From JBMTVN01 sp046047235 (lineage in GTDB: Bacteria > Verrucomicrobiota > Verrucomicrobiia > Limisphaerales > JAHDYP01), in NCBI GenBank assembly GCA_046047235.1, contig JBJOII010000094.1:1-17732 (forward strand): a stretch of 17,732 bases of DNA, in the 5' to 3' direction. Shown in pieces: positions 8,971 to 16,582 of this stretch. Position 1 is the first letter of the stretch; every line of letters starts with the position of its first letter. Under the pieces are notes generated by a model. The model had not been told where the DNA came from, did not search any database, and saw only the letters and a list, made by a program, of their open reading frames with translations. A program made the translations under genes and the position numbers.

Positions 8971-10421
8971 CGTTTCAACCTCATCAAGGTCCGGGCCGGA
9001 AAAGCTAAAACAAACTTCGTACCCTTTCCAAGTTCCGACTCCAACCGCACCTGCCCCCCATACAACTCAGTGTTGTGCTTCACAATGGATAAACCCAACC
9101 CCGTCCCCTTCTCCTTCGTCGTAAAATACGCCTCAAATACCCGCGCCAAATTCTCCACCGCTATCCCCGGACCGTCATCCTCTACTGTCACCACAATCGA
9201 TAAGCCCTCCCCCAATGACGTCCCCACTTTCAAATTCCCCTTCCCCTGCATCGCCTCCCGCGCATTCTGGAATATGTTCAGGAACACCTCCGCAATGTGA
9301 CTCCGCTGAGCCAATAAAGCCGGCAACCCCGGCGCATACTGCCGGTGAATCCTCACCTCAAATTGTACCGCCGGAGGAAAAACCTGGTGAATCGCAGACT
9401 CCAACTCCTCCACCACATCCAACCGCTCCACCTTCCCCTCCACCAACCGCGCATACCCCATCAACTCCGTAATGATCTGGTCCGACCGCGCCACCTCCTC
9501 CCGGATAATCTGGATCTGCTGCGTAATCGTCTTCCCCTCCCGCACTGTCCGCTGCAGCGTAAAAGCCGCATTGTTGATAATCCCCAGCGGATTCTTCAGC
9601 TGATGTGCAATCTCCGCCGCCAACCTCCCTGCCGACTCCAATTGATGCTGCCGCTGTGCCGATTCCCGCGCCTCCTCCGCCAACCTCCGGCTCCGGTCAA
9701 ATAACACCTCCACCCCATAACAACACGCAGTCAATAATACCAAAAGCGACACCCGCAAAATCACACTCTCAGCCGGCGGCTCCTGACCCTCCGGATAAAA
9801 GACCTCCACCAGCTTGTCGTCGATCATGCTGATCTCTAACTCCGTCACCAGCGCCGCCATCGCCCCCCCAGCCGCATACGCCCCCGTCGCAACCGCATTC
9901 GCCAAAATCTGCCTCGATGCCGCCGGCGTCGCCACGGAATTCCTCACCACCAAAATCACAAAGACCCAGAATACCAACGAATCAAACCCGCCCGTCACCG
10001 CCGTCAATGCCCCCAAAAACACCGAGTCCAATACGCTCAACCCCAAAACCACCTCCCGCACCATCCGGAATGGCAGCTCATCCATCCCCGCAATCACCAC
10101 AGCAGCCACCACCGTGCACCCCACATACACCACAAAAAACCACTTCACCACCTCCTGAACCCCCTCCTTCAATAAGGACACCTCCAAAAACCAATGGCTG
10201 TGAAAAAAATAAAAACCCAGCATCGCCAGCATCGCCGCCCGAACCGGCAACCCCAAATTCCGCTCCACAGTCCGTAACCGCGTCTGCTCAACATCCAAAT
10301 CCGGCTGCAACCACGTCAGCCACTCAGGCAATAATTGCAGCCGGCCACGCCTCCACCAACTCAAAGGCACACGCCCCCCGCCCCCCTCACCCCGACGTTG
10401 CACTCGTGCCTCCCGTTCCAT
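8967..10421 (-). CDS. Six-TM membrane sensor histidine kinase
   Basis: The N-terminal half, counted from the ATG at 10421 (484 residues), has about six hydrophobic segments with no large periplasmic loop, which suggests sensing within or at the membrane. A linker leads to the dimerization/phospho-acceptor domain with AAEIAHQLKNP (phosphorylated H273). The ATPase domain follows with N box VFLNIFQNAREAM, G1 VEDDGPGI, F box YFTTKEKG and G2 GTGLGLSIV. It should phosphorylate the NtrC-type regulator encoded directly downstream. A longer open frame reaches 10490 but would overlap coaC by about 50 bases; ATG 10421, 17 bases after the coaC stop, is the sensible start, though its ribosome site is weak. 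The N-terminal region matches no sensor domain that I can name. Confidence 0.9.
   Translation of the reverse strand: MEREARVQRRGEGGGGRVPLSWWRRGRLQLLPEWLTWLQPDLDVEQTRLRTVERNLGLPVRAAMLAMLGFYFFHSHWFLEVSLLKEGVQEVVKWFFVVYVGCTVVAAVVIAGMDELPFRMVREVVLGLSVLDSVFLGALTAVTGGFDSLVFWVFVILVVRNSVATPAASRQILANAVATGAYAAGGAMAALVTELEISMIDDKLVEVFYPEGQEPPAESVILRVSLLVLLTACCYGVEVLFDRSRRLAEEARESAQRQHQLESAGRLAAEIAHQLKNPLGIINNAAFTLQRTVREGKTITQQIQIIREEVARSDQIITELMGYARLVEGKVERLDVVEELESAIHQVFPPAVQFEVRIHRQYAPGLPALLAQRSHIAEVFLNIFQNAREAMQGKGNLKVGTSLGEGLSIVVTVEDDGPGIAVENLARVFEAYFTTKEKGTGLGLSIVKHNTELYGGQVRLESELGKGTKFVLAFPARTLMRLKR
8978..8982 (-). promoter_or_regulatory. Shine-Dalgarno site favouring a TTG start for the response regulator
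   Basis: Minus-strand GAGGT lies 7 bases before TTG 8970 but 13 bases before ATG 8964. The TTG also overlaps the kinase stop as TTGA, matching the ATGA and GTGA overlaps at the next two junctions. Both points favour the TTG, but only modestly. Confidence 0.4.
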
Positions 10422-10438
10422 ATCCACTGCGCTAAAAC

Positions 10439-10981
10439 TCAGCCCGCCAACATTTCCTTCACCCGACCTACAATCCCTTCCACCGGCCACATCCTGCCAG
10501 CCCCCTCATAGCCACAGGATAACATCCCCTCGTCCGGCCCAATAAACTCCACCCCCCGCGCCTGCAATACCTCCACATGCCCGCGCGTCGCCGGATGCAT
10601 CCACATCCTCCCGTTCATCGCCGGCGCCACCAACACCCGCGCCCGCTCGTTCAACGCCAACGCCAGACATCCCAACGCATCCGATGCCAACCCCAAGGCC
10701 ATCTGCGCAATCTTGTTCGCCGTCGCCGGCGCCACCAACAACAGATCCGCCTCATCGGCCAGCTTCACGTGCACCGGCTTCCACCCCTCCTCCTCATCAT
10801 ACAAATCCGTCACCACCGCATTGCGCGACAACGTCTTGAAGGGCAAAGGCGTCACAAACCGCTGCGCATCCCCCGTCAAAACCACGTGCACATCCATACC
10901 CTCCCGCGTCAGCTGACTCGCCAAATCAATCGCCTTGTGAGCCGCAATCGATCCAGTCACTCCCAGGATTACTTTCTTCAT
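10439..10981 (-). CDS. coaC: Phosphopantothenoylcysteine decarboxylase (CoaC-only flavoprotein)
   Basis: This 180-residue FMN protein of the HFCD family converts 4'-phospho-N-pantothenoylcysteine to phosphopantetheine in coenzyme A synthesis. It carries GVTGSIAAHKA at the N terminus, H71 in PVHVKL as the likely catalytic His, APATANK, the substrate motif PAMNGRMW (120-127) and C156 in the flexible flap SCGYEGAGRM. The common bacterial protein is a CoaBC fusion of about 400 residues. Here only the CoaC half exists: the frame ends at 10439 and the histidine kinase begins 17 bases later, so the CoaB ligase must be encoded elsewhere. The ATG at 10981 has GAGGTGG 5 bases upstream and is preferred over the GTG at 10990. 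Other HFCD flavoproteins are possible but less likely given the motifs and the gmk neighbour. Confidence 0.85.
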   Translation of the reverse strand: MKKVILGVTGSIAAHKAIDLASQLTREGMDVHVVLTGDAQRFVTPLPFKTLSRNAVVTDLYDEEEGWKPVHVKLADEADLLLVAPATANKIAQMALGLASDALGCLALALNERARVLVAPAMNGRMWMHPATRGHVEVLQARGVEFIGPDEGMLSCGYEGAGRMWPVEGIVGRVKEMLAG

Positions 10982-10986
10982 CGCTT

Positions 10987-10993
10987 CCACCTC
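10987..10993 (-). promoter_or_regulatory. Strong Shine-Dalgarno site fixing the coaC start
   Basis: Minus-strand GAGGTGG overlaps the gmk stop codon and sits 5 bases before ATG 10981. It overlaps the alternative GTG at 10990, so that codon cannot be served by it. This places the coaC start at the ATG. Confidence 0.65.
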
Positions 10994-11636
10994 AGTCCTG
11001 CCACGGCCCCGTACACCGCACGGTCTTCATCCGCTCCACCCGCAGTATCCAGTGCAACCGCTCCGCATCCTCACGCTCTGTCCCGCTCAATAATAAATAG
11101 TCAAACTCCCCCCAACGCGAAACCTCCTCCCGCGCAGCCCCCAACCTCCGCACCAAATCAGACTCCCCCTCCGTCCCCCGCCCACGTAATCGAACGCCCA
11201 ACTCCGCCTTAGTCGATGTCGTCAAAAATACGGTCACCAACGCCCTCCGCAAAACCGGATCCCCCCCCGCCACCCGCCGCACACTCGCCGCCCCCTGCAC
11301 ATCAATGTTCAATAAAACATCCCGCCCCCCAGCCAACCGCTCCAATACCTCACTCTTCAAGGTCCCATACCGGTTCCCATGCACCTCCGCATGCTCCAAA
11401 AACTCCCCCGCCTCCACCCGCCGCCCAAACTCCTCCCGCGATAAAAAATAATAGTCCACCCCCTCAACCTCCCCCTCCCTAGGCAACCGCGTGGTGCAGG
11501 TCACCGCCCGCATCAACCGACCATCCAACTCCATCACGTTGCGAATCACCGTGGTCTTCCCGCTGCCCGAAGGCGCCGCCAACACCACCACCAAACCCGA
11601 CCCGCCCACCCCATCACTGGAATTCAACGTCTCCAC
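10992..11636 (-). CDS. gmk: Guanylate kinase
   Basis: This 214-residue enzyme phosphorylates GMP to GDP with ATP in the cytosol. The P-loop is APSGSGKTT (21-29). The GMP-binding part shows TTRLPREGEVEGVDYYFL and GEFLEHAEVHGNRYGT, both typical of Gmk, and the lid region NIDVQGA is also present. The GTG start at 11636 lies 4 bases after the yicC stop; a GAGG there is only 2 bases from the GTG, so the precise start is uncertain, but all catalytic parts lie downstream. The yicC-gmk pair followed by a Dfp-type gene is a widespread bacterial order. The rpoZ gene that often lies between gmk and dfp is absent, because only 10 bases separate the two genes. Confidence 0.95.
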   Translation of the reverse strand: METLNSSDGVGGSGLVVVLAAPSGSGKTTVIRNVMELDGRLMRAVTCTTRLPREGEVEGVDYYFLSREEFGRRVEAGEFLEHAEVHGNRYGTLKSEVLERLAGGRDVLLNIDVQGAASVRRVAGGDPVLRRALVTVFLTTSTKAELGVRLRGRGTEGESDLVRRLGAAREEVSRWGEFDYLLLSGTEREDAERLHWILRVERMKTVRCTGPWQD

Positions 11637-11640
11637 AACC

Positions 11641-12516
11641 TCACTCCACGTTCTGCGCCTGCTCCCGAAACTTCTCCAGCTCCGTCTTCAAGATCACCAC
11701 CTCCCGCGAAATACCGCGATCGTTCGCCTTCGACCCCAAGGTGTTCACCTCCCGGTTCATCTCCTGCGCCAGAAAATCCAACGTCCGCCCCACCGGCTCC
11801 TTCGACACTAAACACTCCTCAAACTGCTTGAAATGACTCGCCAACCGCGCCAGCTCCTCAGTCACATCCGACCGGTCCGCAAAATACACAATCTCCTTCG
11901 CCAACCGTTCATCATCCACCGCCGGCATCTCCAACCCCGCCTGCTTCACCCGCTCACGTAACTGCTCGCGATACCGCTCCAACACCCCGGGCGCCAGCTT
12001 CTCCACCCGCTTCACCCCCGCCTCCATTAACTTGATCCGCCCCTTCAACTCCCTCGCCAAATGCCCCCCCTCAGCCGCCCGCATCTTCACCAACCCCTTC
12101 AACGCCTTCCCCAAAGCCTGACTCACCAATACCCACCACGCCTCGCAGTCCACCCCGTCATCCTGCCCACCCAATACCCCCGGCACCCGCATCAAAGATT
12201 CTAACGTCAGTTCACCTCCCAACTTCAAATCCTTCGCCAACTCCCTCAATACCCGCGCATACGACCGCGCCAAAGCCCGGTTAATCCTCGCCCCCGCCAC
12301 CTCCTCCGAAATATGCCACGTCACCTTCACACTCACCCGCCCCCGCGATGCCTCCCCACTCACTAACTCCTTCACCCGCGGCTCCAACGCCTCCAGCTCA
12401 CGCGGCAAACTCACCGACACCTCCAACTGACGCCGGTTCACCGAAGTTAACTCCACGGTAACGCGATTCCCCTGCTGCTGCGCCACCCCACGCCCATATC
12501 CCGTCATTGATCTCAT
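11641..12516 (-). CDS. yicC: YicC family endoribonuclease
   Basis: This is a 291-residue protein starting MRSMTGYGRG, the hallmark N terminus of the YicC family, with the conserved C-terminal DUF1732 region containing VGRTLDFLAQEMNREVNTLG and SKANDRGIS. YicC proteins are cytosolic endoribonucleases that take part in RNA turnover. The open frame continues upstream to 13101, but that extension is antisense to the TIGR00725 gene and Pro/Gly-rich. The family start and length fix the ATG at 12516, with 12507 as a second in-frame ATG. No Shine-Dalgarno site is visible. It is the first gene of the minus-strand series, with gmk 4 bases downstream. Confidence 0.95.
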   Translation of the reverse strand: MRSMTGYGRGVAQQQGNRVTVELTSVNRRQLEVSVSLPRELEALEPRVKELVSGEASRGRVSVKVTWHISEEVAGARINRALARSYARVLRELAKDLKLGGELTLESLMRVPGVLGGQDDGVDCEAWWVLVSQALGKALKGLVKMRAAEGGHLARELKGRIKLMEAGVKRVEKLAPGVLERYREQLRERVKQAGLEMPAVDDERLAKEIVYFADRSDVTEELARLASHFKQFEECLVSKEPVGRTLDFLAQEMNREVNTLGSKANDRGISREVVILKTELEKFREQAQNVE

Positions 12517-12637
12517 CGTGAAGCCGACTATCCGCAAACCCCCTCCACCAAGCCATGAAATTCTACCACCCCCCCACGCCAAAAACGCATTTCCGTTGCC
12601 CCCAGCCCACACCCCAAAGCATCCTCCAACAACAAAC
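12517..12637. promoter_or_regulatory. Divergent intergenic region between yicC and the TIGR00725 gene
   Basis: These 121 bases must hold the promoters for both the minus-strand operon and the plus-strand gene. On the minus strand TAGAAT (12560-12565) matches a -10 box at five of six positions and lies about 44 bases before the yicC ATG, but no good -35 stands 16-18 bases upstream of it. On the plus strand I see no clear promoter or ribosome site. The stretch is rich in C runs. Confidence 0.3.
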
Positions 12638-13108
12638 ATGCAAAAGATCGTCGCCGTCATCGGAGCCGGAACCTGCACCCCGGAACTCGCCGCCCTCGCC
12701 GAAGAAACCGGCCGCCTCATCGCCCAAGCCGGCGCCACCCTCGTCTCCGGCGGCCTCGGCGGCGTCATGGAAGCCGCCTCCAAAGGCGCCCACGAAGCCG
12801 GAGGCCTCACTCTCGCACTCCTCCCCGGACTCGATCGCTCCGATGCCAACCCCCACATCACTCTCCCCCTCCCCACCGGCCTCGGCGAAGCCCGGAACAT
12901 CCTCGTCATCCGCGCCGCCCAAGCCGTCATCGCCATCGGCGGCGAATACGGCACGCTCTCCGAAATCGCCTTCGCCCTCCGCACCCGTAAACCCGTCTTC
13001 GGCCTCCAAACCTGGCAACTCGCCAGAAATGGAGAAATCGAAACCCACTTCCACGAAGCCAACTCCCCCGAAGAAGCCGTCCGCCTCGCCCTCGCCTCCA
13101 TCTCCTAA
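12638..13108 (+). CDS. TIGR00725 family / SLOG-like (LOG-related) protein
   Basis: This 156-residue Rossmann-like protein has the two signature loops of the TIGR00725 (SLOG cluster 4) family: SGGLGGVMEAASKGA (37-51) and GGEYGTLSEIAFAL (101-114), with LPTGLGEARN (78-87) between them. The family is related to LOG cytokinin-activating phosphoribohydrolases and to molybdenum-cofactor carrier-like proteins, so binding of a nucleotide or nucleotide-like ligand is likely, but no reaction is established. ATG 12638 gives the usual length; an in-frame ATG at 12518 would add an unrelated Pro-rich leader ending next to the yicC start and is rejected. No Shine-Dalgarno site is seen, as for the other plus-strand genes here. 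It stands alone, divergent from yicC and separated from the beta-galactosidase gene by repeats and a hairpin. Confidence 0.85.
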   Translation: MQKIVAVIGAGTCTPELAALAEETGRLIAQAGATLVSGGLGGVMEAASKGAHEAGGLTLALLPGLDRSDANPHITLPLPTGLGEARNILVIRAAQAVIAIGGEYGTLSEIAFALRTRKPVFGLQTWQLARNGEIETHFHEANSPEEAVRLALASIS

Positions 13109-13120
13109 AAACCCAAATCC

Positions 13121-13141
13121 TCAGCCCTCAGCCCTCAGCCC
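13121..13141. repeat. Three exact TCAGCCC heptamers
   Basis: Units at 13121-13127, 13128-13134 and 13135-13141 are identical. They start 12 bases after the TIGR00725 stop codon and are followed by 12 unrelated bases before the next array. Confidence 0.9.
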
Positions 13142-13153
13142 ACCCACCCCGAA

Positions 13154-13202
13154 CCAACAACCAACAACCAACAACCAACAACCAACAACCAACAACCAAC
13201 AA
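13154..13202. repeat. Seven exact CCAACAA heptamers
   Basis: There are seven perfect tandem copies (49 bases), TTGTTGG on the other strand. The next array starts at the following base with the same 7-base period. Confidence 0.95.
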
Positions 13203-13279
13203 CCCATATCCCATCTCCCACCTACGATATCCGATCTCCCATCTCCCATCTCCCCTCCACGATCTCCCATCTCCCCTCC
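13203..13279. repeat. Eleven CCCATCT-like heptamers with variants
   Basis: Read in 7-base steps directly after the CCAACAA array, the units are CCCATAT, CCCATCT, CCCACCT, ACGATAT, CCGATCT, CCCATCT, CCCATCT, CCCCTCC, ACGATCT, CCCATCT, CCCCTCC. Unit sequences vary but the phase never slips over 77 bases. Confidence 0.85.
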
Positions 13280-13328
13280 CCCGCGAAGCGCCTGCCCTCC
13301 ATCTGCCATCCGCTCTCTCCTCTCTCCC

Positions 13329-13353
13329 CGCGTCCCGTTGCGGGACGCGTTTT
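13329..13353 (+). terminator. Hairpin with T-run, probable intrinsic terminator
   Basis: CGCGTCCCG (13329-13337), loop TTG, and CGGGACGCG (13341-13349) form a perfect 9-bp stem followed by TTTT (13350-13353). Read on the plus strand it fits a Rho-independent terminator for the TIGR00725 transcript, insulating the downstream beta-galactosidase gene. The T-run is short, and such a palindrome could also be a dispersed genomic repeat. Confidence 0.6.
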
Positions 13354-13399
13354 CCCTACCCCAACCCAGCACCGAATGCTACATTCACCCCACCCCAAG

Positions 13400-16300
13400 A
13401 TGAGAACGCCCAGCCTCTTTATAGCCTTCCTGTTTACCTCCCTCCTCCACTCCGCCACCCTCCCCGATCGACTCAACCCCGAAATCACCAGCCGTAACCG
13501 CATCCCCCCACACGCCTCGTTCATTACCTACCCCACCGCGGAAAACGCCCTCTCCCACGCCTCACCCCTCATCCCCCTCGCCAACCGCCGCGCCGCCTCC
13601 CCCTGGCACGTCTCGCTCAACGGTAACTGGCGCTTCCATTGGGCCCCCAATGTAAACTCCCGCTCGCTCGACTTCGCCTCGCCCTCACTCAACGATTCCT
13701 CCTGGCCCACCATCCCCGTCCCCTCCTGCTGGCAAATGCACGGCTACGACATCCCCATCTACGTCAACTTCATGAACGTCGACGCCAAATGCCCCTGGGG
13801 CAAAGTCAACCCACCCCTCATCCCCGATGACAAAAACCCCGTCGGTTCCTACCGACGCCTATTTGAACTCCCAGACACCTGGAACAATCGCACCACTCAC
13901 GTGGTCTTCGATGGCGTCGAATCCTACTTCGAACTCTACCTCAACGGACACTTCATCGGCTCCGCCAAGGACAGCAAAACCCCCGCAGAATTCGACCTCA
14001 CCCCCCACCTCCAACCCGGCTCCAACCTCATCGCCGTCCAAGTCTACCGCTTCTCCGACGCCTCCTACCTCGAAGACCAGGATAAATGGCGCCTCAGCGG
14101 TATCCATCGCGATGTCACAATCGTCTCCCGCCCCACAACCCATGTACACGACCTCTTCTACCATCCCACCCTCAACACCGACAGCCACACCGGCCACCTC
14201 CAGCTCGACATCTCCCTCAACACTCCCACCACCACACCGCTCTCAGCTCAACTCGATCTCTTCGACCAAGACAACCAGAAGATCGCATCGCTCTCTCACC
14301 ACCCCATCCCCCCCTCCACCTCCGCCCCCACCCAGACCACTCTCCACCTCACCGTCCCCAACCCCAAACCCTGGACCGCCGAAACCCCCAACCTCTACTC
14401 CGCCATCCTCACGCTCCAATCCGATCAAGGCGAAACCATCGAAGCCATCCCCACCACCATCGGCTTCCGCAACATCACCATCGAAAACGCCCAGCTCCTT
14501 CTCAACGGCCAGCCCATCATTATCCGCGGCGTCAACCGCCACGAAATGGACCCCGACTCCGGCTACTCGGTCTCCCGTGCCTCCATGCTCCAGGACGTCC
14601 TCCTCATGAAGCGCAACAACATCAACGCAGTCCGCACCAGTCACTACCCCGACCACCCGGAATGGTACGACCTCTGCAACGCCTACGGACTCTACCTCAT
14701 CGATGAAGCCAATATCGAAAGCCACGGCATCGGCTATGACCCGCGCAAAACTCTCGCCAATAAGCCGGAATGGAAAGCCGCCCACCTCGACCGCATCGCC
14801 AACCTCGTGGAACGCGATAAAAACCACCCCTCCATCCTCATCTGGTCCATGGGCAATGAAGCCGGCGACGGCCCCAACTTCGAAGCCGCCTACGCCTGGA
14901 TGAAACAACGCGACCCCTCCCGCCCCGTCCACTACGAACGCGCCCGCCTCCACCCCCACACGGATATCTACTGCCCCATGTACTCCCACCCCGACGAAAT
15001 GAAGCGCTACGCAGAGTCAAACCCATCCAAACCCATGATCCTCTGCGAATACTCCCACGCCATGGGCAATAGCGGCGGTGGCCTCAAGGAATACTGGGAA
15101 ACCATCTACGCCTACCCCTCCCTCCAAGGCGGCTTCGTCTGGGATTGGGTCGACCAGGCCCTCCGTAAAACCACCCCCTCCGGCCAGGAGTTCTGGGCCT
15201 ACGGCGGTGACTACGGCCCCCAAGGCACCCCATCAGACGGCAACTTCAACTGCAACGGCCTCGTCCAACCTGACCGCTCCCCCAACCCTTCCCTCCACGA
15301 AATCAAGGCCGCCTACCAACCCATTCTCATCACCGCCATCGACGCCGCCCAAGGCCTCCTCAAGGTCAGCAACCGACATTCGTTCTCCTCGCTCGACAAC
15401 TACGAGGCTCACTTCGAGATCACAGCCAATGGATCTATGGCTGCAGGCGACTCCATCCCGCTCCCCGACATCCCACCCGGTAAATCCCGTGACATCCAAA
15501 TCAACCTCCCCAACCTCAACCACCTTGCCGACAAGGAATGCTTCCTCAATATCCACTTCAGCCTGGCCAAAGAAACCCGCTGGGCACACCAGAACCACGA
15601 AGTCGCCAAGGCCCAGTTCCTCATCAACCAACCCACCCCCAAAAACACAAATGCCGGAACTCCAGCCCGGAATAACCTCACGCTCTCATCCACCCCCGAG
15701 ACCTTCAAGGTCACCAGCCCCGCCCTCTCCCTCACAATCAGCCGCCAAACCGGCTCGCTCTCCTCCTTCCAATACCAAAACCAGGAACTCATCGCCCACC
15801 CGCTCGAACCCAATTTCTGGCGACCCGAAACCGACAACGACAGCGCCGGCAACCACTGGATGCTCACTAACCTCGGCCTCTGGCGACTCGCCGCCAAGGA
15901 ACGCGTGGTCGCGTCCACATCCGCCCAAACACTTCCCGACAAAGTCCGTGTCACCATCCACGGTACCATGGCCCAAGGCCACGTCGATTGGACCCAAATC
16001 TACGACATCACCCCGGATGCCCACATCCATGTGGATACCACTTTCATCACGGAAACCGACATGCCCGAAATCCCCCGGCTGGGCCAGCAGTTCGCCATCC
16101 CCAACCGCTACAACCAAATCACCTGGTTCGGACGCGGCCCCCACGAAAACTACGCCGACCGTAAACTCGCTGCATTGGTCGGTGAATACTCGCTCCCCAT
16201 CCCGGACTTCACCCACACTTACAGCCGTCCCCAGGAAAACGCCAACCGCACCGACGTCCGCTGGATTGCCTTCACCAATACCGATGGCCAGGGCCTCCTC

Positions 16301-16567
16301 GCCGTCCACGGCGAACACCTCCTCCAAGCCAGCGCCTGGCCCTACTCCCAGACCGACCTCGAAGCCGCCACCCACATCCATGAACTCCCCAAGCGCGACT
16401 TCATCACGGTCAACCTCGACTACCTCCAGCGCGGCGTCGGTGGCATCAATAGCTGGGGCGCTCAACCCCTCCCCCAATACACCATCCCGTCCGGCCGTTA
16501 CCAATACGACTTCACCCTGATCCCAGTCACCAACCTCGCCGAAGCTATCACCACGCTGAACCTCTAA
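13400..16567 (+). CDS. lacZ: Secreted glycoside hydrolase family 2 beta-galactosidase
   Basis: The mature part is a full-length LacZ-type GH2 enzyme. It has the N-terminal jelly-roll sugar-binding domain (LNGNWRFHW, then PVPSCWQMHGYD and PIYVN), Ig-like domains, a TIM barrel starting near GQPIIIRGVNRHEMDPDSG, and a C-terminal Bgal_small_N domain (FWRPETDNDSAGN, GRGPHENYADR). The acid/base is E487 in SMGNEAGDG and the nucleophile is E550 in LCEYSHAMGNSGG, counted from the ATG at 13400. The enzyme should hydrolyse terminal beta-galactosides. Start 13400 gives MRTPSLFIAFLFTSLLHSA, a good signal peptide, implying export; the ATG at 13376 would add eight residues in front of it. At 1055 residues it is close to E. 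coli LacZ plus a signal. Codons end mostly in C. No transporter or regulator for sugar uptake is adjacent. Another GH2 galactoside activity is possible. Confidence 0.92.
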   Translation: MRTPSLFIAFLFTSLLHSATLPDRLNPEITSRNRIPPHASFITYPTAENALSHASPLIPLANRRAASPWHVSLNGNWRFHWAPNVNSRSLDFASPSLNDSSWPTIPVPSCWQMHGYDIPIYVNFMNVDAKCPWGKVNPPLIPDDKNPVGSYRRLFELPDTWNNRTTHVVFDGVESYFELYLNGHFIGSAKDSKTPAEFDLTPHLQPGSNLIAVQVYRFSDASYLEDQDKWRLSGIHRDVTIVSRPTTHVHDLFYHPTLNTDSHTGHLQLDISLNTPTTTPLSAQLDLFDQDNQKIASLSHHPIPPSTSAPTQTTLHLTVPNPKPWTAETPNLYSAILTLQSDQGETIEAIPTTIGFRNITIENAQLLLNGQPIIIRGVNRHEMDPDSGYSVSRASMLQDVLLMKRNNINAVRTSHYPDHPEWYDLCNAYGLYLIDEANIESHGIGYDPRKTLANKPEWKAAHLDRIANLVERDKNHPSILIWSMGNEAGDGPNFEAAYAWMKQRDPSRPVHYERARLHPHTDIYCPMYSHPDEMKRYAESNPSKPMILCEYSHAMGNSGGGLKEYWETIYAYPSLQGGFVWDWVDQALRKTTPSGQEFWAYGGDYGPQGTPSDGNFNCNGLVQPDRSPNPSLHEIKAAYQPILITAIDAAQGLLKVSNRHSFSSLDNYEAHFEITANGSMAAGDSIPLPDIPPGKSRDIQINLPNLNHLADKECFLNIHFSLAKETRWAHQNHEVAKAQFLINQPTPKNTNAGTPARNNLTLSSTPETFKVTSPALSLTISRQTGSLSSFQYQNQELIAHPLEPNFWRPETDNDSAGNHWMLTNLGLWRLAAKERVVASTSAQTLPDKVRVTIHGTMAQGHVDWTQIYDITPDAHIHVDTTFITETDMPEIPRLGQQFAIPNRYNQITWFGRGPHENYADRKLAALVGEYSLPIPDFTHTYSRPQENANRTDVRWIAFTNTDGQGLLAVHGEHLLQASAWPYSQTDLEAATHIHELPKRDFITVNLDYLQRGVGGINSWGAQPLPQYTIPSGRYQYDFTLIPVTNLAEAITTLNL

Positions 16568-16582
16568 CCCCCTCCAAAATCC

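Larger units (their letters stand above)
13109..13399. other. Repeat-bearing spacer between the TIGR00725 gene and the beta-galactosidase gene
   Basis: I see no gene here. The stretch contains, in order, three TCAGCCC units, seven CCAACAA units, eleven CCCATCT-like units, a C/T-rich segment, a perfect hairpin with a T-run, and a short C/A-rich leader. Reading frames crossing the arrays cycle through the 7-base unit and give only low-complexity peptides. Confidence 0.7.

Noticed and set aside
10422..10490. Upstream start of the histidine kinase at 10490
   Set aside because: It would overlap coaC by about 50 bases, and the added residues are Gly-rich without family support. ATG 10421 fits the gene spacing.
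12517..13101. Minus-strand extension of the yicC frame, which would give a 486-residue protein
   Set aside because: The extension is antisense to the TIGR00725 gene, and the YicC family start MRSMTGYG lies at 12516 with the normal family length.
13121..13279. CRISPR array or regulatory iteron cluster
   Set aside because: The units are 7 bases, contiguous and without spacers, so this is not CRISPR. No replication gene is nearby to support iterons.
15078..16520. Plus-strand open frame of 480 codons inside the beta-galactosidase gene
   Set aside because: It is a Ser/Pro/Thr-rich shadow produced by the C-rich composition. The GH2 frame carries conserved catalytic and C-terminal motifs over the same bases.
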